Source: Streptomyces exfoliatus
Lineage (GTDB): Bacteria > Actinomycetota > Actinomycetes > Streptomycetales > Streptomycetaceae
Direction: 5' to 3'
NCBI RefSeq assembly: GCF_000725545.1
Contig: NZ_JNZP01000026.1
Span: 1 to 64,000, forward strand
DNA: 64,000 nucleotides
Of the stretch, positions 51,031-60,371 are shown in pieces. The notes under the pieces are model-generated. The model did no database searches. It had not been told where the DNA came from and saw only the letters and a list, made by a program, of their open reading frames with translations. Made by a program: the position numbers and the translations under genes. Numbering within the stretch: position 1 is the first letter of the stretch; each line of letters begins with the position of its first letter.

Positions 51031-51134
51031 CCGAGCCCGGCACCTCCGCATGGAGAGTGCCGGGCTCAGCCGTGTGCTCAGCACCGAGCCCGGCACCTCC
51101 GCATGGAGAGTGCCGGGCTCAGCCGTGTGCTCAG
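51031..51134. terminator. Tandemly duplicated bidirectional terminator
   Basis: Two copies of a 51-bp sequence lie head to tail with a 53-bp offset. Each carries a 15-bp stem (GAGCCCGGCACCTCC, loop GCAT, then GGAG-A-GTGCCGGGCTC) with a single bulged A: 51033-51067 and 51086-51120. They separate the convergent hydrophobic-protein and DUF5133 genes. The copies are identical, pointing to a recent duplication. Confidence 0.93.
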
Positions 51135-51358
51135 GCGCTCAGCACCGAGTCGTCCTCGGGGCGCGCGCCCGGCAGGCGATGGCGGGCCGCGATCAGCGCC
51201 GCGTCCACGTCACGCGTACCGGTGGAGACGCACAGCGTGTAGGCGAGGTCGTCCATGCGCCGCCGTACTTCTTCGCGGCCGTTCTCGGCCTGGAGCACCT
51301 TGAGCGTCTCGTACTGCTCGATGAGATTGCGCAGGACCGCGGGATGGGCCATCAGCAC
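51131..51358 (-). CDS. DUF5133 domain-containing protein
   Basis: A 75-residue protein: HPAVLRNLIEQYETLKVLQAENGREEVRRRMDDLAYTLC (region), then a short C-terminus. This is the DUF5133 pattern of streptomycetes, a short helical protein of unknown function. GTG 51358 is preferred because GGGGAG lies eight bases upstream and homologues begin MLMAHPAVL; ATG 51352 is the alternative. Confidence 0.85.
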   Translation of the reverse strand: MLMAHPAVLRNLIEQYETLKVLQAENGREEVRRRMDDLAYTLCVSTGTRDVDAALIAARHRLPGARPEDDSVLSA

Positions 51359-51526
51359 GTACTGCTCCCCTCGTCGTCGGGGCGGGGGACCGCCCGGTTC
51401 GACGCCCGTGTACCCCGGTCGCGGCGTCGTATGCCCTCCGTCCCGGGGCCGGAGAGGGCGGGTTCCGGCCGGATGACTCGGCACCGCCCTCCTCTTGTCG
51501 ATCACGGAGGGGTAGTGTCGTCATGA

Positions 51527-51540
51527 TTGCCGTACGGCAA
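51527..51540 (+). promoter_or_regulatory. 14-bp palindrome upstream of the hybrid kinase gene
   Basis: TTGCCGTACGGCAA is a perfect palindrome, 9 bp downstream of a possible -10 box TAGTGT (51513-51518) and 101 bp before the kinase start. It could bind a regulator of the kinase gene. Identity of any regulator is unknown. Confidence 0.4.
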
Positions 51541-51641
51541 CGATCGCGGCAGCCGGAGCCTCCCGGGGGAGCGGGCGTCCGGCGCGCGGCGCGGGCCGCA
51601 CGGTCCATGTGCGCAAGCTTGGTGGGGAACGAGGATGGGGC

Positions 51642-54600
51642 ATGTCTGAGACGACGACCAGGGGCTCCTCCGGCCGGGAGAACCCCGGACCGGCCGCGGT
51701 GGTCGAGCCTGAACTCCGGCAGCTGCTGGCGGGGCTCACGGCCGTGCGGGACGGCGACTTCGGCACCCGTCTGCCGGACGAGGCGGACGGGCTGATGGGC
51801 GAGATCTCGCGGGTGTTCAACGGGATGGTCGACCAGCTGTCCCTGTTCACCTCCGAGGTGACGCGGGTGGCGCGCGAGGTCGGCACGGAAGGGACGCTCG
51901 GCGGGCAGGCCGCCGTGCCCGGTGTCTCCGGCACCTGGGCCGACCTGACCGACTCGGTCAACGCGATGGCCGGCAACCTCACCACCCAGGTCCGTGACAT
52001 CGCTCACGTGGCGACGGCCGTCGCGAAGGGTGACCTCTCCCAGAAGATCGACGTGGACGCGCGCGGCGAGATCCTGGAGCTGAAGAACACCATCAACACG
52101 ATGGTCGACCAGCTCTCGGCCTTCGCCGACGAGGTCACGCGCATGGCCCGTGACGTGGGCACCGAGGGCATCCTCGGGGGACAGGCCGACGTGAAGGGCG
52201 TCTCCGGCACCTGGCGAGACCTGACCGACTCCGTCAACTCGATGGCGGGGAACCTCACCGCGCAGGTGCGGGCGATCGCCCACGTCGCCACCGCCGTCGC
52301 GGGCGGCGACCTGTCGAAGAAGGTCGACGTGGACGCCCGGGGCGAGATCCTGGAGCTGAAGACGACCATCAACACCATGGTCGACCAGCTCTCGGCCTTC
52401 GCCGACGAGGTGACCCGCGTCGCCCGCGAGGTCGGCACCGAGGGCCGGCTCGGCGGCCAGGCCAGGGTGCCGAACGTGGCGGGCACCTGGAAGGACCTCA
52501 CCGACAACGTCAACTCCATGGCGAGCAACCTGACCGGACAGGTCCGGAACATCGCCCAGGTCACGACCGCCGTCGCCAACGGCGACCTGTCGAAGAAGAT
52601 CGACGTGGACGCCCGGGGCGAGATCCTGGCGCTGAAGACGACCATCAACACGATGGTCGACCAGCTGTCCTCGTTCGCGGCCGAGGTGACCCGCGTGGCC
52701 CGCGAGGTCGGCAGCGAGGGCCGCCTCGGCGGCCAGGCCGAGGTCGAGGGGGTCTCCGGTACCTGGAAGCGGCTGACCGAGAACGTCAACGAGCTGGCGG
52801 GCAACCTCACCCGCCAGGTTCGCGCCATCGCCGAGGTCGCGAGCGCCGTCGCCGAGGGCGACCTCACCCGCTCGATCACCGTCGAGGCGTCGGGCGAGGT
52901 GGCCGAGCTCAAGGACAACATCAACGCCATGGTCGGCTCGCTGCGCGAGACGACGCGGGCCAACCAGGAGCAGGACTGGCTCAAGTCCAGTCTGGCCCGG
53001 ATGTCCGCACTGATGCAGGGCCACCGCGACCTGGCCGTCGTCGCCGAACTCGTCATGGACGAGCTGACCCCGCTCGTCGCCGCCCAGTACGGCGCGTTCT
53101 ACCTCGCGGAGGAGGGCGCCGACGGCGTCGAGCTGGGCCTCGTCGGCTCCTACGGACGCCCCGCCGGCGACCAGGACCGGGTCCGCTTCCGGCTGGGCGA
53201 GTCGCTCGTCGGACAGGCCGCCCGCAGCCGCCGCACCATCGCCGCCGAGAACGTCCCCGCCGACTACGTCACGATCTCCTCGGGTCTCGGCAGCACGTCC
53301 AAGGGCAGCCTCGTGGTGCTGCCGGTCGTCGTCGAGGAGCAGGTGCTCGGCGTCATCGAGCTGATGTCCTTCAGCCCCTTCACCTCCGTGCACCGGGACT
53401 TCCTGGAACAGCTCATGGAGACCGTCGGCGTCAACCTGAGCACCATCGTCGCCAACGCCCGCACCGACGAACTCCTGGACGAGTCCCAGCGCCTGGCCGG
53501 CGAACTCCGCTCCCGCACCGAGGAACTCCAGGTGCGGCAGGAGGAACTCCAGCGTTCCAACGCCGAGCTGGAGGAGAAGGCGGCCCTGCTCGCCACGCAG
53601 AACCGCGACATCGAGGCCAAGAACCTCCAGATCGAGCAGGCCCGGCAGGAGCTGGAGGACCGCGCCCAGCAGCTCGCCCTGGCCTCCACGTACAAGTCGG
53701 AGTTCCTGGCCAACATGAGCCACGAACTGCGCACCCCGCTCAACAGCCTGCTGATCCTGGCCCAGCTGCTCGCCCAGAACTCGCCCCGGAACCTCACGGC
53801 CAAGCAGGTCGAGTACGCAGGCATCATCCACTCGGCCGGATCCGACCTGCTCCAGCTGATCAACGACATCCTCGACCTCTCCAAGGTGGAGGCCGGGAAG
53901 ATGGACCTCAACCCGGAGCGCGTCCCCCTGCGCAGGCTCCTCGACTACGTCGAGGCCACGTTCCGACCCCTCACCTCGCAGAAGAGCCTCGCCTTCACGG
54001 TCTCCACGGCCGCCGGCGTCCCCGTCGAGCTCGTCACCGACGACACGCGGCTCCGGCAGGTGCTGCGCAACCTGCTGTCGAACGCCGTCAAGTTCACCGA
54101 GCACGGCAGCGTCGAGCTGCGCATCGAACCGGCCTCGGAGGCCGAGTTGCCCGCGTCCGTGGACCGCGGCGGCCCCATCGTCGCCCTCCGTGTCACCGAC
54201 ACCGGCATCGGCATCGCCCCCGAGAACCTGGAGGCCATCTTCGGCGCCTTCCAGCAGGCCGACGGGACGACCAACCGCAAGTACGGCGGCACCGGACTGG
54301 GCCTCTCCATCAGCCGCGAGATCGCGCATCTGCTCGGCGGCGCCCTCACCGTCACGAGCGTGCCCGGCGAGGGCAGCACCTTCACCCTCTACCTCCCCGT
54401 CACCCGTACCGACTTCACCGAGCAGCCCGCCCCCGCCGCCCCGCCGACGGACCCCTTGGCGGCGGTCACCGTCCCGGCCCAGGCCCGGAGCGGCGCGATC
54501 GCGCTGCCCGGCGCTCCGACCGCCCGGCCGACCCGGCGCCTCCTCGTCATCGAGGAGCGTCCGCGCGGACTCCTCGCCGTCGTCGCCGAGAACGCGGTCA

Positions 54601-55394
54601 CCCAACTCGCGGCCGACGGCGGGCACACGGGCCGGGCGGACATCGAACTGATCGCGGTCGTCGGCCCCCAGGAGGCCGCCTCCGCGCTCGCCACCCAGCC
54701 GTTCCACTGCGTCGTGCTCGACGTCGACATGGCGGACGGCGACGCCCTGCGCTTCCTGGACGCCATGGACGGCGACGAGGCGCTGCGCACCGTCCCCGTC
54801 CTCGCCCACAACAACCGCCGGCTCCCCGCCGACGAGGAGGGCGCCCTCCAGACCCTCGCCCGCCGCCGTCCGCTGGAACTGCTCTCCAGCCTGGACGAGC
54901 TGCGCGAGCGGATCGCCCTCCACCTGTCCGCGGAGCAGCCCGGCGACGTCGTGCCCCTGGTGCGCGGCGACCACTGGGCGCCCGCGCCCCTGGCCATCGA
55001 CACCACCCTGCGCGGCAGGACCGTCCTCGCCGTCGACGACGACGCCCGCAACCTGTACGCCCTCAGCGGCATCCTGGAGCTGCACGGCATGACCGTGCTG
55101 CACGCCGAGAACGGGCGGAAGGGGATCGAGACGCTCCTGGCGAACCCGTCCGTCGCCCTGGTCCTGATGGACGTGATGATGCCGGAGATGGACGGCTACA
55201 CCGCGACCGCGCGGATCAGGGAGCTGCCGCAGTACGCGGACCTGCCCGTGATCGCCGTCACCGCGAAGGCCATGCCCGGCGACCGGGAGAAGAGCCTCGC
55301 GTCCGGGGCCAGCGACTACGTCACCAAGCCCGTCGACGCCGACGAACTCATCGCCTGCGTCCACCGCTGGCTCGACGGCGGGGCGGCCTCGTGA
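51642..55394 (+). CDS. Cytoplasmic hybrid histidine kinase with tandem HAMP repeats
   Basis: A 1250-residue protein with no transmembrane helix. About 25-440: linked HAMP domains forming four exact 92-residue repeats (each with [27 protein letters not shown], then [11 protein letters not shown]). About 450-620: GAF. About 625-685: coiled coil ([20 protein letters not shown]). HisKA with H694 in [10 protein letters not shown]; HATPase with N-box [16 protein letters not shown] and GTGLGLSIS (to about 930). Then a degenerate receiver ([12 protein letters not shown]) and a true receiver with D1177 ([12 protein letters not shown]). The layout resembles fungal group III osmosensing kinases. ATG 51642 preceded by GAGGATGGGG. 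A classical output regulator is not adjacent. Confidence 0.92.
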   Translation: MSETTTRGSSGRENPGPAAVVEPELRQLLAGLTAVRDGDFGTRLPDEADGLMGEISRVFNGMVDQLSLFTSEVTRVAREVGTEGTLGGQAAVPGVSGTWADLTDSVNAMAGNLTTQVRDIAHVATAVAKGDLSQKIDVDARGEILELKNTINTMVDQLSAFADEVTRMARDVGTEGILGGQADVKGVSGTWRDLTDSVNSMAGNLTAQVRAIAHVATAVAGGDLSKKVDVDARGEILELKTTINTMVDQLSAFADEVTRVAREVGTEGRLGGQARVPNVAGTWKDLTDNVNSMASNLTGQVRNIAQVTTAVANGDLSKKIDVDARGEILALKTTINTMVDQLSSFAAEVTRVAREVGSEGRLGGQAEVEGVSGTWKRLTENVNELAGNLTRQVRAIAEVASAVAEGDLTRSITVEASGEVAELKDNINAMVGSLRETTRANQEQDWLKSSLARMSALMQGHRDLAVVAELVMDELTPLVAAQYGAFYLAEEGADGVELGLVGSYGRPAGDQDRVRFRLGESLVGQAARSRRTIAAENVPADYVTISSGLGSTSKGSLVVLPVVVEEQVLGVIELMSFSPFTSVHRDFLEQLMETVGVNLSTIVANARTDELLDESQRLAGELRSRTEELQVRQEELQRSNAELEEKAALLATQNRDIEAKNLQIEQARQELEDRAQQLALASTYKSEFLANMSHELRTPLNSLLILAQLLAQNSPRNLTAKQVEYAGIIHSAGSDLLQLINDILDLSKVEAGKMDLNPERVPLRRLLDYVEATFRPLTSQKSLAFTVSTAAGVPVELVTDDTRLRQVLRNLLSNAVKFTEHGSVELRIEPASEAELPASVDRGGPIVALRVTDTGIGIAPENLEAIFGAFQQADGTTNRKYGGTGLGLSISREIAHLLGGALTVTSVPGEGSTFTLYLPVTRTDFTEQPAPAAPPTDPLAAVTVPAQARSGAIALPGAPTARPTRRLLVIEERPRGLLAVVAENAVTQLAADGGHTGRADIELIAVVGPQEAASALATQPFHCVVLDVDMADGDALRFLDAMDGDEALRTVPVLAHNNRRLPADEEGALQTLARRRPLELLSSLDELRERIALHLSAEQPGDVVPLVRGDHWAPAPLAIDTTLRGRTVLAVDDDARNLYALSGILELHGMTVLHAENGRKGIETLLANPSVALVLMDVMMPEMDGYTATARIRELPQYADLPVIAVTAKAMPGDREKSLASGASDYVTKPVDADELIACVHRWLDGGAAS
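51855..52958 (+). repeat. Four in-frame 276-bp repeats encoding HAMP units
   Basis: The codon for Glu in EVTR recurs at 51855, 52131, 52407 and 52683, exactly 276 bp apart. DNA identity between units is high, especially in the VDARGEIL...[10 protein letters not shown] region, so recombination could change the number of HAMP modules. Confidence 0.88.
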
Positions 55395-55509
55395 CCGTCC
55401 CCGCGGGACCGCCCCGCGCTCCCCGCCCGGCCCCGGAGCGCCGGACCGGCGCCCCCCGGCCCCGTCCGCACGGCGGCCCCGGGGCTGCCCCGACCGAGGA
55501 GTCGCCGAC

Positions 55510-57990
55510 GTGAGTGGCCCCAGCTACCCGGGCGGAGACCCGTCCGCCGGCCTCTCCGAGGCAGGCGCCGCCGCGCCCCCGACGCCCGGCGCCGCCGTCC
55601 CGTACCCCGCCGACGGCACGTCGGCCGTCGCGTCCGTCGACGGCCGGCTGGCCGCCACGGTGGAACGGCTGCGCGGCGAGGTGCGCGCCGCGCAAGCGGC
55701 GGCCGAGGGCCGCGCCCTCATCGAACTCGCCAAGGGGGTCATCGTCGAGCGCCTGGGCTGCGGCCCCGCCCAGGCGGCCCGCCAGCTCGCGGAGCTCGCC
55801 GACCGGGTCGGACTGTCCCGGCTGGAGCTGGCCGCCGACATCATCAACCAGGCGGCCCGGGACCGGATGGCCGAGGCGGCGGACGAGTTCGTGCGGACGG
55901 CCGTCGGCGAGCCCGGCGCCCCCGCCCCCGCCGCCCCCGACGCCTCGGTCGCCGTGCGGCTGCGCACGGCGGAGAGCGCGGCGCTCAGCGCCGGCGACAC
56001 CCAGGCCGTCGCCGAGTCGCTGCTCCGGCACGCCCTCGAACCCCTGGGCGCCGTCGCCGTGGCGATCTGGACCACCGGCCCCGACACCTCGCTGAGCCTG
56101 CGCGGCCACGCCGGCTTCGGCCTCGACGAGGCGGCCCGCTGGCACTACGTGCCGCCGGGGGTGACCACCGCGGCCCGGCAGGCGCTCATCGGGCGCCGCA
56201 CCGTCCGGTACGCCTCCCTGGCCGCCGCGGGCATCCCCTCGATCGGCCGCGCGCGCCATCCCGACGGCGGCCGGGTCGTCGTCCCCGCCGGGACCGGCGG
56301 CCGCATCCACGGCGTCCTGGAGATCTGCTGGGCCCGTCCGCTCGACCCGCTGCCGCAGGCCGTGGAGCGCCAGATCGAGGCGCTCGCCGAGCTCTGCGCC
56401 CACACCTTGGAGGCGCTGCCCGAGGCGTCCCCCGGAGGCTCCCCCCTCTCCGGGGGCTTCCCGGTCCCCGGCGGGCACGGGGCGCCGGCGCTGGCCGAAC
56501 TCTCGGACGGGCTCTACGACCCCGCCCTCGTCCTCACCCCCCACCTGGACGAGGCGGGGAAGCTCGTCGACTTCCGCATTCGGCACGCCAACGCGCACTT
56601 CCGCGATCCGGCCGGACGGCCCCGCGGCTCCGTCGACGGGGCCCTGCTCCTGGAGGCGTACCCGGCGACGGCGGACGGCAGCGAACTCTTCGAACGGATC
56701 GAGCGGGTCTATGCCACGGGGGAGCCGTTCCGCGCCCGCCGGACCCGTCTCACGGCCCTGGTGGACCAGGTGCCGCTCGCCTCGCTCGCCGACATCAGCA
56801 TCAGCCGGTACGGCGCGAGCGTGCTGCTCATCTGGCGCGTCGAGGACGAGTCGGCACGCCTCGCCAGCCTCCTCCAGCACGCCCAGCGCCTCGGCCGGGT
56901 CGGCGCCTTCGAGGAGGACGTCGTCGCCGGGGACATCACCTGGAACGGCCAGCTGTACGAGCTCTTCGGCCGCATGCCGACGGAGCCGCCGGTCCCCCTG
57001 CGCGACCTCGCCGCCCACGTCCACCCCGACGACGTCGACACCATCCGCCGCTTCCTCCAGCAGGTGCTGCACCAGCGGCGGGTGGGCTCCGCCGCCTTCC
57101 GCATGCTCCGCCACGACGGCGTCACGCGGCACATCCGGGTGACCGCCGAACCCGCAGTCCGCACCGGCGGCGGTCTCCAGGCGGTCCGGGGCGCCTACCA
57201 GGACATCTCGGCGCAGCACTGGACCGAGGTCGCCCTCACGGCCACCCGCGACCGGTTGGCGGCGACGGAGGAGGCGGCAGAGGAACGCAACCGGCTCACC
57301 CTCCAGCTCCAGCACGCCATCATGCCGCCGGCCAAGCCGCCGCTCGACGCGCCGGGACTCGACGTCGCCGTGCGCTACCGTCCCGCCGAGTCCGAGTCCC
57401 TGGTCGGCGGCGACTGGTACGACGCGGTCGTGCTGCCGTCCAAGAAGGTGCTCCTGTGTGTCGGTGACGTCGCCGGCCACGGCGTGGAGGCCGCCACCGG
57501 CATGGTGGTGCTGCGCAACGCCCTCCGCGGCCTCGCCGTCACGGGCGCGGGCCCGGGACAGCTGCTGTCCTGGCTCAACGGCGTCGCCCACCACCTCACC
57601 GCCCAGGTGACGGCCACCGCCGTGTGCGGCATCTACGACCCGGGGAGCCGCACGCTGCGCTGGGCCCGCGCGGGCCACCTCCCGCCGGTGCTGGTCCGCG
57701 GGGACGAGGCGTTCGACCTGCCGCTCGTGCGTGGGCTGCTGCTGGGGGCCCTCGCGGAGGCCGAGTACGAGGAGACGGAGCTGCGGCTCGAACCCGGCGA
57801 CACGCTCCTGATGTACACCGACGGGCTCGTCGAGCGGCGGGACACCGCCGTCCACGACTCCGTCGCCCAGCTGCTCACCGTCGCCCGGGAGCCGTCCGAC
57901 AGCCTCGAACGCCTGCTGGACCAGCTGTTGGCGCGCAGCAAGTCGGACACGGACGACGACACGTGCGTGGTCGGTGTCCAGGTGTCATGA
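55510..57990 (+). CDS. ANTAR-GAF-PAS-PP2C (SpoIIE-type) phosphatase
   Basis: An 826-residue regulator. About 50-125 is an ANTAR domain (ALIELAKGVIVERLGC, then QAARQLAELADRVGLSRLELAADII), normally RNA-binding. GAF is at about 150-305, followed by PAS/PAC modules (QLYELFGRMPTEPPVPL; HIRVTAEP). A coiled linker leads to the PP2C domain (about 605-826) with intact aspartates GGDWYD, GDVAGHG, YTDGLVERRD and DTDDDT. It should dephosphorylate the STAS protein encoded 52 bp downstream. GTG 55510, with GAGGAG upstream. Confidence 0.9.
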   Translation: MSGPSYPGGDPSAGLSEAGAAAPPTPGAAVPYPADGTSAVASVDGRLAATVERLRGEVRAAQAAAEGRALIELAKGVIVERLGCGPAQAARQLAELADRVGLSRLELAADIINQAARDRMAEAADEFVRTAVGEPGAPAPAAPDASVAVRLRTAESAALSAGDTQAVAESLLRHALEPLGAVAVAIWTTGPDTSLSLRGHAGFGLDEAARWHYVPPGVTTAARQALIGRRTVRYASLAAAGIPSIGRARHPDGGRVVVPAGTGGRIHGVLEICWARPLDPLPQAVERQIEALAELCAHTLEALPEASPGGSPLSGGFPVPGGHGAPALAELSDGLYDPALVLTPHLDEAGKLVDFRIRHANAHFRDPAGRPRGSVDGALLLEAYPATADGSELFERIERVYATGEPFRARRTRLTALVDQVPLASLADISISRYGASVLLIWRVEDESARLASLLQHAQRLGRVGAFEEDVVAGDITWNGQLYELFGRMPTEPPVPLRDLAAHVHPDDVDTIRRFLQQVLHQRRVGSAAFRMLRHDGVTRHIRVTAEPAVRTGGGLQAVRGAYQDISAQHWTEVALTATRDRLAATEEAAEERNRLTLQLQHAIMPPAKPPLDAPGLDVAVRYRPAESESLVGGDWYDAVVLPSKKVLLCVGDVAGHGVEAATGMVVLRNALRGLAVTGAGPGQLLSWLNGVAHHLTAQVTATAVCGIYDPGSRTLRWARAGHLPPVLVRGDEAFDLPLVRGLLLGALAEAEYEETELRLEPGDTLLMYTDGLVERRDTAVHDSVAQLLTVAREPSDSLERLLDQLLARSKSDTDDDTCVVGVQVS

Positions 57991-58042
57991 CCCCCTTAGT
58001 CCGCCCCGAGACCGACCCCACCCCCCATGGAAAGCAGGGAAC

Positions 58043-58411
58043 ATGTCCGAGCGAGAACCGAACCTGGATGTCGACGTCGAGATCCGCGACGACCGCACGG
58101 CGGTGCTGACCGTCGAGGGTGAGCTGGACATGGAGACCGCCGGCCGGCTGCAGGACCTTCTGACGGAACAGTTCGGCGAGGGTCGGCGCCGTATCGTGCT
58201 GGACCTGTCCGCCCTCGGCTTCATGGACTCCTCGGGGCTGAACGTCCTGATCAGGGCGGTCAACAGGGCGCGGGAGACCGGCGGCGACCTGTATCTCGCC
58301 GCGCCGACCCCGGCCGTGCGCCGCATTCTGGAGATCACCGGCGTGACGACGACGATCCCGCCGCACGACGGCGTGGCGGACGCGCTGGCCGCGGCCGGCG
58401 GCGCGAGATAG
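58043..58411 (+). CDS. STAS-domain anti-sigma factor antagonist
   Basis: A 122-residue SpoIIAA/RsbV-type protein: VLTVEGELDMETAGRLQDLL, IVLDLSALGFMDSSGLNVLI and VRRILEITGV. The phosphorylatable serine is S63 or S64 in MDSSGL. It would be phosphorylated by an RsbW-like kinase (candidate at 61708) and dephosphorylated by the PP2C protein encoded just upstream, freeing it to sequester the anti-sigma factor. ATG 58043 with CAGGGA upstream. Confidence 0.94.
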   Translation: MSEREPNLDVDVEIRDDRTAVLTVEGELDMETAGRLQDLLTEQFGEGRRRIVLDLSALGFMDSSGLNVLIRAVNRARETGGDLYLAAPTPAVRRILEITGVTTTIPPHDGVADALAAAGGAR

Positions 58412-58469
58412 CGGACGGGTGGCCGGTCCCGTGCACGGGACCGGCCCAGGGAAGAGGAAGAGGAGGACC

Positions 58470-59645
58470 GTGCACGAGATCGCCGAGCTGGAGCAGGCGC
58501 TCCGCCGGGCGGCCCCGCACCGGCTCGTGGAGGTCGTCGAGGACGCCTTGAGGGAGCACTGCGGGGCGTTGCGGGTGGAACTCCGCCTGGCCGACTACGG
58601 TTTGCGGACGCTCCAGCCCGTCGGGCACGTCTCCGGGGCGGATCAGTCGGTGCCGATCCACGACAGTCCCCAGGGGCGCGCTTTCGGCGCCCAGGAGCCG
58701 CACGTGGTCCGGGAGCCCGGGGCGCTCCGGCTCCACCTGCCCGTCACCGTCCGAGGGGACCGGCTGGGGGTGCTGACGGCCGAGCTGCCCCCGGAGGCCG
58801 ACCTCACGCCGCTGCTGCCGGGGCTCGCCCAGGTCTGCGAGGCGCTCGGCCACGAGATCCTGGTGGCGGAGCGCGACACGGACCTGTACGTCCTGGCGCG
58901 GCGTGCGACTCGGCTCACGCTCGCGGCGGAGATGCAGTGGCAGCTGCTGCCCGGCCGTTCCTGCGCCCGTCCCGAGTTCGCCCTCGCCGCCCATCTGGAG
59001 CCCGCCTACGCCATCTTCGGCGACAACTACGACTGGTCGGTCTCGGACGGCCGGCTGACCCTGACGGTCACCAACGGCATGGGGGAGGGCATCGAGGCCG
59101 CCCTGCTGACGAACCTCGCGATCAACGCGCTCCGCAACGCCCGCCGGGCCGGCCTCCCGCTGCCTGACCAGGCGGCGCTGGCGGACCAGGCGGTGTACGC
59201 CCATTACCGGGGCGAGGCCTTCGTGTCGGTCCTGCTGCTCTGCTTCGACCTGGCCACGGGCGAGGTGGAGGCCGTGGACGCCGGATCGCCCCGTCTCTGG
59301 CGGCAGCGGGGGCAGGCGGTGGAGTCCGTCGACTTCGAGGCGCAGCTGCCCCTCGGCATGTTCGAGGACACCGTGTACGTGCCCGAGCGGTTCGTGGTGC
59401 GGCCCGGCGACCGGCTGCTGTTCGGCAGCGACGGCGTGTACGCGGCCGTCTCGCCCGCGGGGGAGAGCTACGGGGACCGGGCGCTGGCCCGCGCGCTGCG
59501 AGGGACACGGCTGTTGCCGCCCACGCACGTGCCCCAGGCGGTGCTCCGGGAGCTCGCCGCCCACCACGGCGGCAGCCCGCTGGAGGACGACGCCCTGGTC
59601 GTGTGCCTCGACTGGCACGGCTCCGTGTCAACAGTTGCTGTGTGA
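58470..59645 (+). CDS. PP2C-like (SpoIIE family) protein with altered metal site, paralogue A
   Basis: A 391-residue protein: N-terminal GAF-like domain (LRVELRLADYG, then LRLHLPVTVRGDRLGVLTAEL) and a C-terminal PP2C-like domain. Of the usual metal aspartates, GDNYDW, GSDGVY and EDDALVV are kept, but the second, normally GDG/GD-x-GHG, reads TNGMGEG, so Asp is replaced by Asn. Activity may be weak or absent. It is paralogous to the protein at 60372 along its whole length (QLPLGMFEDTVY is identical). GTG 58470 has GAGGAGGA. It follows the STAS gene. Confidence 0.85.
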   Translation: MHEIAELEQALRRAAPHRLVEVVEDALREHCGALRVELRLADYGLRTLQPVGHVSGADQSVPIHDSPQGRAFGAQEPHVVREPGALRLHLPVTVRGDRLGVLTAELPPEADLTPLLPGLAQVCEALGHEILVAERDTDLYVLARRATRLTLAAEMQWQLLPGRSCARPEFALAAHLEPAYAIFGDNYDWSVSDGRLTLTVTNGMGEGIEAALLTNLAINALRNARRAGLPLPDQAALADQAVYAHYRGEAFVSVLLLCFDLATGEVEAVDAGSPRLWRQRGQAVESVDFEAQLPLGMFEDTVYVPERFVVRPGDRLLFGSDGVYAAVSPAGESYGDRALARALRGTRLLPPTHVPQAVLRELAAHHGGSPLEDDALVVCLDWHGSVSTVAV

Positions 59646-59652
59646 CAACTGT
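59631..59652. promoter_or_regulatory. Inverted repeat, possible MarR-type operator
   Basis: ACAGTTG-N8-CAACTGT overlaps the end of the PP2C-like gene and continues into TATCCT. It is strikingly AT-rich for the region and resembles MarR-family operators. It lies 3' of the adjacent marR gene, not in front of it. Confidence 0.4.
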
Positions 59653-59763
59653 ATCCTTGGGGCAACACCTGGCGGCTGCCCGGAAGAACGCCGTCAAGGA
59701 CGACCAGAGGTGGCAATGAGGACATGGGGTGTGCGTACGGCCGGAGCCGGCGTCGCGCGGGGA

Positions 59764-60276
59764 TCAGGCCGAACTGACGTCCTTCAGCGGCGTGCGGGCG
59801 GGTGACGAGACTGCCTCTCCGCCCCCTCCCACGGCCTCGTGGAAGCCGGTGAGCCCCCGCAGCAGCGCCTTGCGACTCGTCGGCGACATGTTCGCGATGA
59901 CCGCGAGCAGGGCCTCCTCGCGCTGGGTCCTGAGGTCCCGCAGGTACGCCTTGCCGTGCACGGTCAGGTGTAGCTCCAGCTGCCGACGGCTCACGGGGCT
60001 GGGCAGCCGCTGCACGAAGCCCAGCGCCTCCAGCCGGTCGCACATGCGGCTCACGGAGGGCGGTGCGGAGCCGAGCAGCTCGCCCAGGGTGCGCAGGCTG
60101 ATGCCCTCCTCGCGGTCCAGGCTGTACAGCACGCGCAGCTGACTCGCCGAGACGGGTGTCGACGACACCATGTCCCGGCCGCGCTCCCACAGCACCTCCA
60201 GCAGCTCGATGAGCTCCCGGGCGGACTCGGCCGTCCGCTGCGGTTCCCGCGGCGGCGGGGCGGGGTTGCTGTTCAT
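59764..60276 (-). CDS. MarR family transcriptional regulator
   Basis: A 170-residue winged-helix protein. VSASQLRVLYSLDREEGISLRTLGELL and SAPPSVSRMCDRLEALGFVQRLPSPVSRRQLELHLT (regions) are the MarR HTH and wing. The segment after about 140 is Gly/Ser-rich. It sits between two paralogous PP2C-like genes, divergent from the second, so it may regulate that gene or itself. ATG 60276, weak RBS. Confidence 0.9.
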   Translation of the reverse strand: MNSNPAPPPREPQRTAESARELIELLEVLWERGRDMVSSTPVSASQLRVLYSLDREEGISLRTLGELLGSAPPSVSRMCDRLEALGFVQRLPSPVSRRQLELHLTVHGKAYLRDLRTQREEALLAVIANMSPTSRKALLRGLTGFHEAVGGGGEAVSSPARTPLKDVSSA

Positions 60277-60371
60277 GCCTGCCGATCCTCCTCGGACGTC
60301 CCGGGCCGGGTACGGCGGCCTTGCGACGGACCGGTCATCTCCACATCTCTCCAGAAGGCGGTACGGATCCA

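Noticed and set aside
51210..55364. 1384-codon open frame antisense to the multi-HAMP kinase
   Set aside because: It is the complement-frame shadow of a GC-rich gene; the translation is Gly/Asp/Val-rich low complexity and the sense strand has clear domains.
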